Below the pieces are notes generated by a model that was not told where the DNA came from, searched no databases, and worked only from the letters and a program-made list of their open reading frames with translations. Positions 1 through 16,440 of a DNA stretch of 64,000 nucleotides are shown here, one piece after another. This stretch comes from Brachyhypopomus gauderio (lineage: Eukaryota > Chordata > Actinopteri > Gymnotiformes > Hypopomidae). The DNA is taken from assembly GCF_052324685.1 (NCBI RefSeq), contig NC_135214.1, positions 28,476,489-28,540,488 on the forward strand, given 5' to 3'. Position 1 is the stretch's first letter. Each line of letters starts with the position of its first letter. The position numbers and the translations under genes are program-made.

Positions 1-304
1 CAGTGTGGTCAGACCAGTCGTTGGCACAGCAAGGAAAAACGTGCAGTTAACGCACACAGGTAGAAATGGAAATTTACCAGAAAGAGATGTGTCGGATGTT
101 ATAGATTTCTGAGGCGATGTTGCATGTTGGTATTTGGACATTTGTATTACAGTCCACTGTGAAGCTGTGGCCAGTACCCAGTACGTACAGACCTGATGAG
201 CAATCCAGGACCATTTGATAAAGATTTCCTGCCTTTGATGTATCTGTCCTGCTGGAATGTGCAACTCCTTTCTCTCTATCCCTGTCCAAATCACAGCATC
301 TGGT

Positions 305-348
<44 letters not shown>

Positions 349-354
349 GCGCAG
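1..354 (+). other. Tail of an upstream dpysl2 intron
   Basis: No coding exon is visible here. The next upstream dpysl2 exon, which should encode the residues just before the [10 protein letters not shown] block, is not recognisable, so this is read as intron. It ends in a TG microsatellite (309-347) followed by cgcgcag, the acceptor used at 355. Confidence 0.75.
309..347 (+). repeat. (TG)n microsatellite against a splice acceptor
   Basis: A pure TG run of about 39 bases ends seven bases before the dpysl2 exon at 355. It occupies the place where the polypyrimidine tract would normally lie. Confidence 0.95.
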
Positions 355-4468
<4,114 letters not shown>

Positions 4469-4793
4469 ACTCTCCCCTTGCCAAAACCAGCAAGGAAGGG
4501 GTGCGGAGGGAAGTCAAGGACCACGGGCCCTTGCTCTGCTACCACCCCTGCCAACCGGACCCCCTGCCAGGTCCCTGCAAGCACCTCCACCTCCCTGTGT
4601 TACAGCATCCACCAATTCTCCCATGCGAATTCTCCCGAATCATTTTATAGTTGCCCTGCCATCTGCCTGAACACATTTATTTTCAGCATTTGAAAAGGAA
4701 CACGAGACATAAGCCTGCCGTCCACAATTGTTTTTGGATTGCCCTTGTTATCTGAGTGGGATTTTTTTTCTTCTCATAGGGTGAGTCAAGTGA

Positions 4794-4799
4794 AATAAA
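4794..4799 (+). terminator. Candidate dpysl2 polyadenylation signal
   Basis: AATAAA lies 326 bases after the dpysl2 stop codon. It is the first canonical signal I see; longer 3' UTR forms cannot be excluded. Confidence 0.5.
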
Positions 4800-7700
4800 A
4801 CTGAATTTGTTTTCTTATTTATTGCTACTGTACGGAACATAAATTGTGTGGGAAAAGGTCTCGTGTTCCTGACTATACTCCACTCAACACAAAGTTGTCA
4901 ACGTTTCAGCGAAAACCTTTGGGACTTTTCTTTTGGAATGTTGTGTAAGGAACTCGGTTAGCTAGGTGTCATGTTGTGCCGCCTTTCATTTCAGGTCAGT
5001 GTTTTTTATCGTGTTGCCAGCTCACTTGTGGATCGCTCACTTTGGTCTTCCTCCTGCCTCATATCTTTGCACTTCTGTACTCCTGCGTAATTTCTTGACC
5101 TTGTGTCTTCGTTATTTTAAGCAGGCCATGCTGGTCTGAGAATACTTATTACGTTAGTCGGTTTTAGGGTTAAAGTGTTTACTGCCCCTTACTCTAGTCA
5201 AGGTTGGGAGGTGGGGGTGGGGGGTTACGACAGACATACAATGCAGTAAGAACAAGTCCTGGCTGAATTAAAGAAGAAGAAAGACTAGAGTCCCTTTTGC
5301 TTCTTTACCACTCCCATTCCTCCGCCAGCCCTTCTATAGTCATCAAAGGGGTTAGAAGGTTACCGTGGCAACTACCCCTCCACATTTGGCACAACTGTTT
5401 ATTGGTTACGACAGCCATGCCATGGGCGGGTCGTGCCCTCGGTGACCTCTTTGCGCCAGGTGCTATTGGCTCAGTGCTGGTCATGTGGGAGTGTGCTAAG
5501 ATGTTTGTCCCATAATATGACGGCCTGTGGTGCTTTGCCCACATTCCCACCAGGGTGGGTGGTGGAGGCTAATCATTAGCTTCCACTCACTATTTCTGTC
5601 AGGATTAAACCCTCTCCCCCCTGACCTTTACTGTGTCCTTGCTTCTCCGCCGGCCATAGTAATCTCAGAACAAGTCTGTCTGGCATGTGTAGAACTGATC
5701 CTGTGAAAATGCTGATTTGCTTCATCTGTTAACTGGGAATGTTTTTATTTTTAAATCTGTTGTTTTCTTTGATGTCACATTCACTTGCCTGCCTGTTCGC
5801 TATATGATACAGTTCTTGATGGCTGTCTGTGAGTATTGTTATTATGAGCTAAGGATTTCTTATAGAAAAAAAATCATGTACAGAATTCATCCTTCTGTGT
5901 CATTCTGTCAGCTATAAGGAAATATTAGTGGTTGGAGGCACTGACTTCCACTGCCAACTTAAGTCCACAAATGCAATATTTAGCATATTCCTTCAGAGAT
6001 GCTAATCTATGATAGCATCATTGGATTATAGACTAAACATGCCCAGTGTTGTGAAGTGTTACTCCTCACCTTTTTATACAAACAGCCCTCTCATACTCAT
6101 GGGAAGGGCAGTCCTAGGCAGCAACTCCCATCTCAGCTACCTGCTGACACATGCCTGTCTGTAAGTCCATAGTATATGCTAATCAGTGAGAGAAGCTGGT
6201 AGTTTGGTGCCAGTTCTTTACACTCTACAGTCCTACAACTTCCACACCTTGTCATGTAAAGATCTAAATTTCTGGTAGTCGTGATGTCTGTGGATTGCAG
6301 AGAGGAAGGTATATTTTAGTGTCTTTTTTTATTAATTGTCGTTGCCCATTGCCATCCATTGTTGAAGGTAAAAAATGTTGACAGTGTATGTTTTGTAGGC
6401 TATTGGGGTCAGCAAACGTTTTCTCTCTCTTTGAAAGCTTTGTATCCCATAGGTGTTTATTGAAATGATTTTAAGTATTAAAAAATGGAACAAAATCAGG
6501 TTTACTGTCTGATTCCTATATAATAGTGTATGTAAGCTTCATTATTCCTACTTGGAAAATATGTTGGGAATATCCATTGTGCTCTATAGCTCACCTAGTG
6601 GATCAGGTGGAGAAAGTTCTAGCAACACCAAACTAAGCACACACTGTCATACTAATAAATACGTATGGATGTGTATGGATCCAGTCACCGTGGATGTGTG
6701 AGTATCTGCCAAATAATATTAATGTACCTTTATGAAGTCTTGACTTTGACCTTTCAAATCTAACTGAATATTTTAAAGGTCAAACATTACACTTGTGGAA
6801 AAAGCATAGGATCCTATATTTTATAGTAAATTACGATATATTTACTGACCCATTTACTGTTCACTTAGCATACTAATTAAGTACGAGGGTAATTGATATG
6901 CTCAGTGGACTCATGGGGGCGCCATAGTTCCGCAATACACGACAGTCCACAAACGAGTGTAAACACCATGACTTGAGCCCTGGCTGATAACCACTCAATT
7001 GAGACGCTTGGCTCATTTGTAAGCGTGTAGGATAGTGCCTTGTGGCGGTGTAGTAAATGCCCAATTAAGACGCAGGAGAATGGTTGAGGCACTATAATTG
7101 CTACGAGGAAAACAGACACAGAAGCGCAGGAAGATAACTACGTTCTCCCACACAGGAGAACTGCAAACCCTCACAAATTCAAATCCGCACACATCCAAAC
7201 AGGACCGTATACGTTGTGAGCAAGTTCTATCTTCCCCCGCCGTGCCAAGGACTCAAACACAGGCGACCTTGAATCATTATCCTACAGCCCTCCACGTTCC
7301 CTCAGACTACTAGACCCCCACCTAGACCACTTCGTGATTTGTGCACGTGCACTCTGCACAACATACTGTGCCGAATAAAAATAAAATGCAGACTGAATGT
7401 TGAGTATCTCGTTGACTAAAGACAACTGAGCAGTCCACATGAGAGCTTTAGGTTTCAGAAGAGATTCGCTATAGTCTGACAATATAGATTAATGGAACAG
7501 ACCCAACACTTCGTACAGGATTTAAACGTTCGGTCCGTCGATTTTTTTTCCAGCTTTTAGGTAAATATGGGTACCTTTTTAGGTAAATTCTCATAGATGC
7601 GGCCATTTTTCTAAAGCTGTTGTGGTCTGTATTTCTCATGAGCTCTATGTTTGGAGAGGATCTCACGGCGGTATGGAAGCATATTCCACTCCCAAGAGAT

Positions 7701-10357
7701 CGCAGCTTTGCTCAGACTGAGACGCGACGCACCCTTGAAATGTCACACCAATGACAAACTAGAGGAAGACGCGCATGAGACAACGCACGCCACCTGACGC
7801 CTCACTGTGTGTTCTTCGCTCTCCGGGGCCTTAGAGATGTTAACCTCAATCTTTTCGCTGAGTTTATCTCTGTATCTCCGACGCAGAGAGACATGGGCAC
7901 AGAATACAAAAGCTTGTGTGGTTGGATATGCACTGCGCTCTCACACGGAAGTCCCTCTCTGGCGGTGCCTGTGATCAGGCACTGTCGTTATTACCTTACA
8001 AACCGACATTCAAGACCGTGACCAGGCTCAAAATGCTATGAGGTCCATTCTGAAGAAATGTAACTTAAGTCACGCAAAGTAATACGTAGGATGGGCTCTA
8101 ATCCAGTCACTCTTACAAAAGTGCCATTTTATTTGGATAATTGTTCACTTTAGCAAAACATTTTTCATCTGAAAATATACATTAAAACCCACACCGATAA
8201 TCTATAACTTATAATTGGTTTTGTTAATAAAAAAATTTATATATAGATACTCTCTTATTTAGCATACCTCTTTGAGTTCCTTGTCTTCCTCGCGCATTTT
8301 GTGTAAAATGGTCGGATAGAAAATAAGTAAATACATTAAGTAATTTTAATCAACACAAACCACACAATACCTGTTCGTTTTGCACAAACTAAACACACAG
8401 GCATTAACAAATTCATGACCATTGCCAATTGCTCTGAGGTCAGTTGAGAATCCTATCGCCGTTGAGTGAGAAGGCCTTACGATACGCATTTTTACGCAGT
8501 GCAAGCACCACGCACATTAACAGCACAACGCCGCTGTTTCCATTTTCGATTCCATATCTACAGATAGCCTACTGCCGAAAACCCTCGACGTCCTTTATAG
8601 TTATGACCCTGGCCGTATTACCCTCTGCGCACAAAAATCTAAGAATATTTTAGATCTCGCTCTAAAGAAAGAATGAACAGAGAGGGAGATGAACAGAGGT
8701 GGAGGGGGACAGTGTGTTCTGTAGATAGATATCAGAAGATGAACTGACGTCAGAACAGAGACACCAAGAATATCACAGGGGAACGCAGGTGGGTGTCACG
8801 CCATTCTCTGTCTGGTGGTCTGATCAAGACTGACTCTCTGTGAGTCAACAGTGGGGAAAGTGCTGGCTTGGCAAGTTCACAAGTAAAAGGAGTGCAGTGC
8901 TGGTTCTGAAGATCTAATTCAATGATAAAAACTGGCCCTAAATGTTAGACTAAGCACTGCCATATATTGCGCTGTCCATGACAAGGTTTATTGGGGCTAA
9001 CTGACCACAATGAGTTTTCAGATAGCTGAGTCTTATTTTGGAGTGTGTGCATTTGGAGTGTGTGCCTGAGGGCATGCGTGACTGACCTCAACGACTGCTT
9101 ACAGTGAATGTAAGCAAATGTTATGTTTGTAATAGTATATGGCAGTATATGTGTGAACATGAGTGTGTGTTACTGAGTGAGGCAGTGAAAATCTATGAAT
9201 AATTCATAATGGTCAAAAGGACTTAAATGAACTCTTAAAAACCAACCGCAAAACCTTATTCTGGGAACACGCTCCATATCACCACTTAGTCCTGTGTTTC
9301 CTTAAACAGGAAACACTGGAGAAAAGAACACATATTGTACTATTTAAACATCTCCCGTCTACCTACAATCATGGATTCCAGTTGTTTCTGGTCCATTTAT
9401 TGTGACCTTGTAACTTTAAAACTTTGGACATTTAGCACACTTTATTGGCATATTTAACATGGTGAGACAGGGTATAATTCCCCAATGTCAACAACATTGG
9501 ATTTGGTTGGAAAAGTTAAACTCTGACCTGACTGTAACATCAGGGGACATTTTAGCAACAACGTAGAATTCTCACAGAAGGATATTTCCGAGCTTCGCAG
9601 GCTGGGGGCGGTGGAGTAGTTTGTGGACACAAAACTGCTCCCAAAGCACTTTTTTAGGCTGAGCTGATATACTGCATGGCTTCCATGACTGAACAGAAAG
9701 TAAATTTTTATATAATTCAACAAAATATTTAACATGAATCTTGGAAGGTCTGTATGATAGAAAAATACTTATGCATTGTCCTTGGTAAATGTTCAAAGTA
9801 ATTTTTTTGTGTGCCTGATGAATCTGAGGTGAAGTATTTAAATTAAAAACAAATTTCACTTTATCTTTTATAGAACAACCTGAATATACTCAGATTCATG
9901 AACATTCCTGCTAGTTATACCACCTTCAGAAATGAATACATGTGTTTAATTTCAGACATAAAATGATAAAAAAGGGGAAACCATGAAATTGTACTTTCTG
10001 TGCAAATGTGCAAAGACGATATGAAACTATAGTCAATCAGCCCCGTGTGCTGATATTCTTCCTCTTGGTACATGTTGTGTTCACCCCGCCTTCTGTCACC
10101 AGAGCAACGCTGGTGTGTGGCACAGACGTCCTCTGAAAGAGTGCATGTCCCCGTCTCCTTTGAGCGGACGCCCGTCTGACAGCCCAGCTTCGATCTTGAT
10201 TACAGGGTAGACGCACTGTGAAATGATACGGCATTTATCAGATTCCACCTCGATTCAGCGTCTCCATCATGTTATCCCACGGAGAGGCGGTGCATGCGAG
10301 CTTCGTGAGCTGCTGGGTGGAGGATTTGGGTGGCGCTGGTGCTAGCGTGCATGCAGC
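4800..10357. other. Interval between the convergent dpysl2 and adra1a
   Basis: It holds the 3' untranslated regions of both genes and AT-rich spacer. On the minus strand, AATAAA occurs at 9446-9441 and 8992-8987; either could end adra1a transcripts. A stretch at about 6.9-8.0 kb is richer in CpG than its flanks and carries a tRNA-like patch (separate entry). I see no convincing coding exon: the short open frames match no family I know and lack splice context. Confidence 0.6.
7205..7325 (-). mobile_element. Possible tRNA-derived SINE relic
   Basis: Read on the minus strand, TAGTAGTCTGAGGG resembles a pol III A box. About 60 bases on, GTTTGAGTCC resembles a B box (consensus GTTCGAATCC). The spacing suits a Leu- or Ser-type tRNA head with a variable arm. 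I cannot see a clear tail or target-site duplication, so this is tentative. Confidence 0.25.
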
Positions 10358-10911
10358 TCACACTGCTTCCCCATTCTCGCACAGGGAAAGCCGATGGATC
10401 TTGATGACCGGAGGAGAGATGCGTACGTGGGGCCCTGCCCTTGCCGGACCTGCCCCCACACAGCAACACGTCCGCAGCAGGTTCTTGCTGCATGCCCCCG
10501 CCACCTTGGCTCCGGTACTCATACCCATCCCGACCCCCGCTGGTCCCGCGGAAGAGGCCCGGGACCCGGCCCGCCACTCCTGGTCGTCCCTGGAGGAGGG
10601 CGTGCGGGACAGGACCATGGATGAGGAAGGGCTAAGGTGGGAGGGGTCAGCACGGCCCTCTGAGCCCAGAGTGAGGAGGTGGGAAGGGGTGTGGCTGGGG
10701 GTGTGGCCAGGGGTGTGGCCCTGAGGAAAAGGCTGAGTGGGTCTGGCTTGCCTGCGTAGGCAGCGTGCCCCCAGCACACTCAGAAAGGCTTTTTTGAACT
10801 CCTGACTGGAGCATGGGTAGATGATGGGGTTAATGCAGCTGTTGAAATAGCCAAGCCAGAATGTGATCTTGAAGACTGTGTCTGAGGGTCTGTAGGCTGG
10901 GAAGATGGAGC
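10358..10911 (-). CDS. adra1a: adra1a coding exon 2 (TM7 and C-tail)
   Basis: Begins at ctccag|GC and encodes [16 protein letters not shown]7 with [10 protein letters not shown], helix 8 (SSQEFKKAF), a Cys-containing stretch and a Ser/Pro-rich tail. The stop is at 10360-10358. The tail carries a small tandem repeat, [14 protein letters not shown], coded by repeating DNA at about 10685-10722, which I do not recall from the mammalian tail. Confidence 0.94.
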
Positions 10912-13900
10912 CTGGAGAAACACACACATATAAATAAGACAAAAATATACATAAATAGCTTGTCCTTGCAACAGTCTTCAGTTATTGCACTTAGTCCTAT
11001 TAAGATTCCCCATAATACCTTTTGTCAAATCTTTCAAGTTTATAGTAGTAGAGAGGATTTTCAGTGAAATTAATCAAACTTTCTAATAATGGGAATTCCT
11101 TTAATAAATGGGAAATAATTTCACAGACAACATAAAGGTTTTTTGTCACAATACAAAAGACCCCACACTCTTCCACATTAGTTAGAGAATGTCTGCAAAC
11201 TTCTAAAAAAGATGAAAAGCAGCGTGACTGTCCGAGATTGAATCTTCACAATGGCTGGAGGAATCCGATTGAGGAAAACGAGAAAGCGGGGAGCGGAAAA
11301 TAGAGAAGTGCTGATTGGATGAAACCGAAGGCCAGAAATATATAACCCACAAATCTCAACACCTCCCCCCTGCTATAACATGAAAGCCTGACACATGGCA
11401 CGTCACGACTGGAAGTGAGTCTTTTTATAGCGTTCTCTATGCTTCACAGCTCCTATCTTAATCAAGGTTAATAGCTTTCTGTCGAATTGCCCTCATAAAT
11501 ACAGACCAGCATGATGGAAGGTGGTTGTGCTGAAAAGGACCTCACGGCTCTGACGGCATTCAAATGAGCAGATGGTAGCTGGGGACGCACAGGCACAGTC
11601 TGTTGGGAACCTTACCCTAGCACAGGGAGACTGCTGGTAACCTCGCTCTAGCACAGCCAATGTGGTGGAAGCCTCACTCCAGCACAGGCAGTCTGCTGGT
11701 ATCTGGCTCTAACACAGGCAGTTTGCTGGTATCTCGCTCTAACACAGGCAGTCTGCTGGCATATGGCCCTAACACAGGTTATATTTTGGCTGTCTCACTC
11801 TAACACAGTCTATATGCAGTCATGTTTCTTTAAGCCTGAAACATTAACAGAATTAAAGTGTCTAGCCTTGACACGATGCTTCCTCCCACGGATGTACACG
11901 CCGCGCAAACGTCTCGCAGGACACTTTACAAGCGATTCCAGCCGGGGGAAAGGGGAGGGGGGCCGGGGTACGTGAGCTGGGTGAGAAATCTAGAGAGAAG
12001 GGGAGAGTCTCTCTGTAGACACGCTGCAGCTATTCCGTTACCTCAGGGGGCAAAACAACTGAAATTCTATTGTGCTGTTCACAAGTGAATGAGTCTCGAT
12101 CGCTGGTCACAGGAGGCGACGTCGCCTTGCTCAAAATTAATTTACATGCTGTGCATTTAGGTGTAAGAAAGCGAGAAAAAAGTATTACTAAGCCTACCCA
12201 AAAATTGCAGTGATTTACGGTTTGCAATTTTTGTCGCACTCTGAGATGATGGAGTGTAAAAGGCAGGGGCTGCAGGGATGACAAAATGAAGCATTAAACT
12301 GAAATGAACCTAATGAGAGAACAACAACAATGTGTGTGTCCTCGCCTGTAATATAACGAATGCAAAATGATGAATGACAAAACGTTATACTCCGTAATCC
12401 CTAAGCACAGAAACCACAGATCTGAGTGTAGTCACAAAGTCGAGGGGAATGCGGCGGAAAGGAACAAACAATTTTCATAAGAAGAGGCCCTAGCAGGTCA
12501 AACTCCATTAAGACACGCGTCCCAGCTAGACTGAAGTGTGGAGACGACTTGGACCCCTTACAGAGCTGTAGAATAAGCCGCCAGTGCTCACTGTGTGAAG
12601 TAAATAAAGAGGGAGAGACCCAGAGGGGAAAATCGACAAAGAGAAAGAAAGAGGGAAAGAGAAAAAAGAGAGAGAATGAGAGAGAGAGTTAAAGAGAGAC
12701 AGAGAGAGTGGAAGAGGGAGAGAGTGAAAGAAAGTGAAAGAGAGAGAGTGAAAGACAGAGATAGTGAAAGAGACAGAAAGTGAAAGAGAGAGAGTGAAAG
12801 ACAGAAAGAGACTGAAACAGAGAGCTAGGGGGCGGCGGTGGGGGCTACAGTGTAAAGAATAGACTAGAAATTGTCACTTGATGCACCAAGAAATGTAGAG
12901 GTTGCTCAAGTTTAGATCTGAAATATGAGTCACAGACTAGCGAGTCAACAAATGTCCATCCAAAACCACTTTGATCTCTGAGAGAGTCAACAAGGAACCC
13001 AACAGTGGTTGTGAGAGAGCGACTGAGAGAGAGGGAGAGACAGAAAATATTCCCCACAGGCTCAGCTGCTTGTGAGACCGGGGCACTGATGATTCAGTGA
13101 CCCTTCAAAGGCAAGTTTGAGAGGTCTACCGAAAGCGCTTCGGTTGCTGTCCCTCTGTCTACATGATCCACTTAACCACTAATACATGACTTGAGCCAAC
13201 ACAAACTTCATAACAAAGCCCTGCGTCTCTGTGGGAATTTAGCTTTTGGAAAGCTGCTCTCAAGTACATAATTGCAAGCATGACTACACTGTCTTATTAC
13301 CACAAATCAAACAGGCATGTGTGCCATGTGGGGTTCAGAAAAATATATACTGTATGGTAAGATTAAAATGAAGGTGTATTCAAAGGGTAAACATTGTTTG
13401 TGCCAAATAAATTGTTTTATACTGTAAACCTCATCTGAACAATTTTAATAGAAACTTTAGGTTTCTGAGCTTTTGGAGACTTGTGCGAGTTGAATTGGGT
13501 AAAATAATGTAATCATGTGCAGGTGGTTCAGTAGGAGGAAAACTTTTATACCTCTTGCCATGAAACTGCATAGATCTTACATAATCCATTAATAGTAATA
13601 AGATATCATCAATTCAAACATTAGGTATCCTGTAGGTTACTGTTATTAGTAAAACCTCAGACACCTGTAGTTTACTGTAAATGGTCAAATTCATGACAGA
13701 GCTGGTGTACCTAAACGTTGATTTGTTTACTAGCTAGTTTCATTTCTTGTTTTTTGTCCATGCTTTAGCTGACCGGAGACCCATGAGACATGGCTGTCTG
13801 ATTCTCTCACAGGCTTTGTTAAACTGTTGTTTTACTGTTTTACCATTAATGTTTTTCTAATGGGTTAACACATGTCATGCCTGAGAAAATAATGCTTTGG

Positions 13901-14299
13901 GATTTGTGCTAAAAGGGGGGGGGGGGGGGGGGGCAGTAGCAGAGGAATAAAAGGAAAGGAAAGCTTAATATTTGTAGGCTCTTGAGAAAATGTTGAGCGA
14001 CATTCACCGCAGATTTACTGGGAAATGTGTTTGTTTTCATTGGGTTTCCAGTAATATGTTAATCCAATTTCCTGAAAAAAAAAAATATATATGACAAGCT
14101 GGAGTAATATATTTTGGTTCATGCATGCCTAACCTTGAAAAGGAAGGTCCTCTTAAGGAAAATTGCATAGCAATGGAAATAATAGTGTCATGTATGGAAA
14201 ATGCAGATATGAAATTCACAGCAGCAACCAAAAGCCATGTTGTATAAACAAACGTGACTCTATTGTGCAAGAAAAATCAAAGAAAGTAAACAATATAAA

Positions 14300-14378
<79 letters not shown>

Positions 14379-16440
14379 GAGCCTCCCCTGATTCCACACT
14401 GGAATGTCAGAGTAATAATACAATACAGAGAGCCACATGGCAGAAGTCTGGGACAAAAATAATGTAGCAGTCTTATGGCCTCAAGCCTGTCAGTCCAACC
14501 CCCTTTGCAGTAATTACTGTCCCCACCTTCTGTGAGACCTGGAAAATCACATTCCCAGTCGACATTCTTATGTGTCTGCATGTGAACTATGGAAAATTAT
14601 GGAAGATGAAATGGCAAGAAAAATGACAATAAAGCCCAGTAGTTGTGCGCATTTCCCACTGCTCATAAACACACACACATTACTGCACTGCGCATAAAAC
14701 CATATTGCAAACAAGACTCTTTAGCTTTGGAGTTTCGCATGCATAAATTACATGCAATCCCAATTGCTGAAATAAATAAATTTTTGCTCTTATTTTTTTT
14801 CACATTTTTGCACATTTGACAGACATGAAAGAAATTCAGTGCTCCTTCCTCAGTATCTGACACCACACATTGTACTTCCTAAATAACAAATATATTCAGA
14901 GTGCCAAAATAAAATGAAATGAACTATCCAATCACACCCTTGTAGTAGGGCAGAACTACAAGAGATGCATGAATTGGACTGTTAATTTAAGCCTTTTGTA
15001 CTCCAAAAACCATGAATGGTTCCAGTGTTACATTCCTCGCTGTCATAATTAGATGCCTTAGTTTAAATGTTGTTACTGTGTAATTCTTAGTAATCACTGA
15101 ATAATACACCCTAAGAAGATTAAAAATACAAATAATCAATAGTAATATATGACCTGGAATTAATAAATAAGAAGTACATGCAAATCACAAATGCATTATT
15201 TAACTGGTTCTTACTAAAGAAAAACTAAAGAATAGTAGAGAACAGGGTCTAGTCCACATTCCATGCTTTTAACAGTGTGTACTAAAATACAGAATAAAGT
15301 CCTAAACCTAAAAAATTACATTTACATCATTCACAAACACGCTGACTGGGCAAGTCAATACACGAACCATAAATGTGCATTGCAACATTTTTATGTATTT
15401 TAATCTTATATTTTATGAATAATTTTTTTATCAAACAAGTAAAAAAAAACGAATCTTCCCCAGACTTCAAAATGACACAAGCTGCATGTGGACTTGGGTG
15501 TCATTGTCATCAAATATGACCCACTGCACTGTAATGAGTAATGAGCAAGCCAGTACTCACCGATGGGCAGTACCAGGAAGAAGGGCAGCCAACAGAGGAT
15601 GAAGCAGCCCACCACGATGCCCAGGGTCTTGGCCGCTTTCTTCTCCCGGGAGAACTTGAGCAGGCGGAGAGTGAAGTGCATGCGACCCCGCAGTGCCTCG
15701 TCTTCCGCCGCGGCCGCATTGCCCCGGTGTATGCGCAGGATCACGGCTTTGGCGTGGTCCGCCTTCTCCGTCTTGTGGCCCTCGCGGAGGCCACGTGTCT
15801 CCCGCCGCGCTACCACGTACACACGACAGTACATGGCCAGGATGACGGCCAGCGGCACGTAGAAGGAACCCACGGCCGAGAAGATGGCGTAGCCGGGTTC
15901 TTCCGTGATTCTACACACGGCCTCGTCCTCCGGAGCCGGTTCCTTCCAGCCGAAGAGCGGCCCCACCGAGATGGTGATGGAGAGTGCCCAGACGGCCACG
16001 AGCGCCAACAGCGCGCGCCGCTCCGTTACGATGGCTGGGTAGCGTAGCGGGTAGCTCACGCCCACGTAACGGTCCACGGAGATCACGCACAGGCTCATGA
16101 TGGACGCCGTGCAGCACAGCACGTCCATGGCTGCCCACATGTCGCAGAAGGCCCGGCCGAACACCCAGCGGCCCAGCATCTCAAAGATGGCGGAGAAGGG
16201 CAACACGGTGGAGCTGAGCAGCAGGTCGGCCACGGCCAGGTTGACGATGAAGTAGTGCGTGACCGTGCGCAGATGCCGGTGGCAGGCCACAGACAGGATG
16301 ACCAGGATGTTACCCAACACTCCAAACATGATGAAGACGGCCAGAACCAGGCCCAGAACTACGGCCTTGGGGACGTTCAGCTCCGGGACCTGGACTTGGC
16401 TACAGTTGGTGCAGTTCTGGCTGGGAGACCCAAGCATCAT
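10358..16440 (-). CDS. adra1a: adra1a, alpha-1A adrenergic receptor, two coding exons
   Basis: A Gq-coupled plasma-membrane receptor for adrenaline and noradrenaline with seven membrane segments. Exon 1 (15561-16440) and exon 2 (10358-10911) join in frame to 477 aa (human 466, from memory). Visible: N-glycosylation sequons at N9 and N12; amine-binding D106 in [12 protein letters not shown] at 123-125; paired serines S188 and S192 in TM5; CWLPFF in TM6 with W284; NPIIYP in TM7; and the C-terminal SLCENGEAV, close to the end of human ADRA1A and unlike ADRA1B or ADRA1D. The single intron splits a Gly codon (294) between TM6 and TM7, the expected family position. ATG at 16440-16438 is the first in-frame ATG after a TGA at 16491-16489; a GTG at 16488 is not needed. 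It faces dpysl2 tail to tail. Upstream non-coding exons are not placed. Confidence 0.95.
11594..11815 (+). repeat. 30-31 bp tandem array, about eight copies
   Basis: Units begin with CACAG at 11594, 11621, 11652, 11683, 11713, 11743, 11773 and 11804. The core is CACAGGCAGTCTGCTGGTAT followed by CTCGCTCTAA. The middle copies are most alike and the outer ones have drifted. Confidence 0.85.
12600..12832 (+). repeat. GA-rich purine tract
   Basis: About 230 bases almost wholly of A and G on the + strand, built from degenerate GAGA, GTGAAAGA and GAAAGA units. It could form triplex DNA. Confidence 0.85.
13915..13933 (+). repeat. Poly-G run (19 G)
   Basis: An uninterrupted run of 19 G residues in the adra1a intron (poly-C in the sense of the gene). 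Confidence 0.95.
14302..14376 (+). repeat. (TG)n microsatellite
   Basis: A pure GT/TG run of about 75 bases in the adra1a intron. Confidence 0.97.
15561..16440 (-). CDS. adra1a: adra1a coding exon 1 (N-terminus to TM6)
   Basis: Codes for residues 1-293 and the first base of Gly294, ending LPFFLVLPI(G) at the donor G|gtgagt (complement of 15555-15560). It holds the glycosylated N-terminus, TM1-TM6 and the third loop. The disulphide pair is expected to be C99 and C176. The exon is GC-rich compared with its AT-rich flanks. Confidence 0.95.

Larger units (their letters stand above)
10912..15560 (-). other. adra1a intron
   Basis: A 4.65 kb intron between the two coding exons. It contains a 30-31 bp tandem array (11594-11815), a GA-rich purine block (12600-12832), a poly-G run (13915-13933) and a TG microsatellite (14302-14376). 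No other coding exon is seen. Confidence 0.85.

Noticed and set aside
10269..10724. 151-codon open frame on the plus strand
   Set aside because: It is antisense to adra1a exon 2 and is open only because that exon is GC-rich.
14216..14581. Poly-Thr/His and Cys/Val frames across TG/CA microsatellites (here and at 36607, 38078, 53447, 61277)
   Set aside because: Translation of simple repeats, with no gene structure around them.
15541..16047. 168-codon open frame on the plus strand
   Set aside because: Antisense shadow of adra1a exon 1.
10358..16440. Assigning the receptor to adra1b or adra1d
   Set aside because: The C-terminal SLCENGEAV, the short N-terminus and D106 numbering fit ADRA1A, as does the dpysl2 neighbour.
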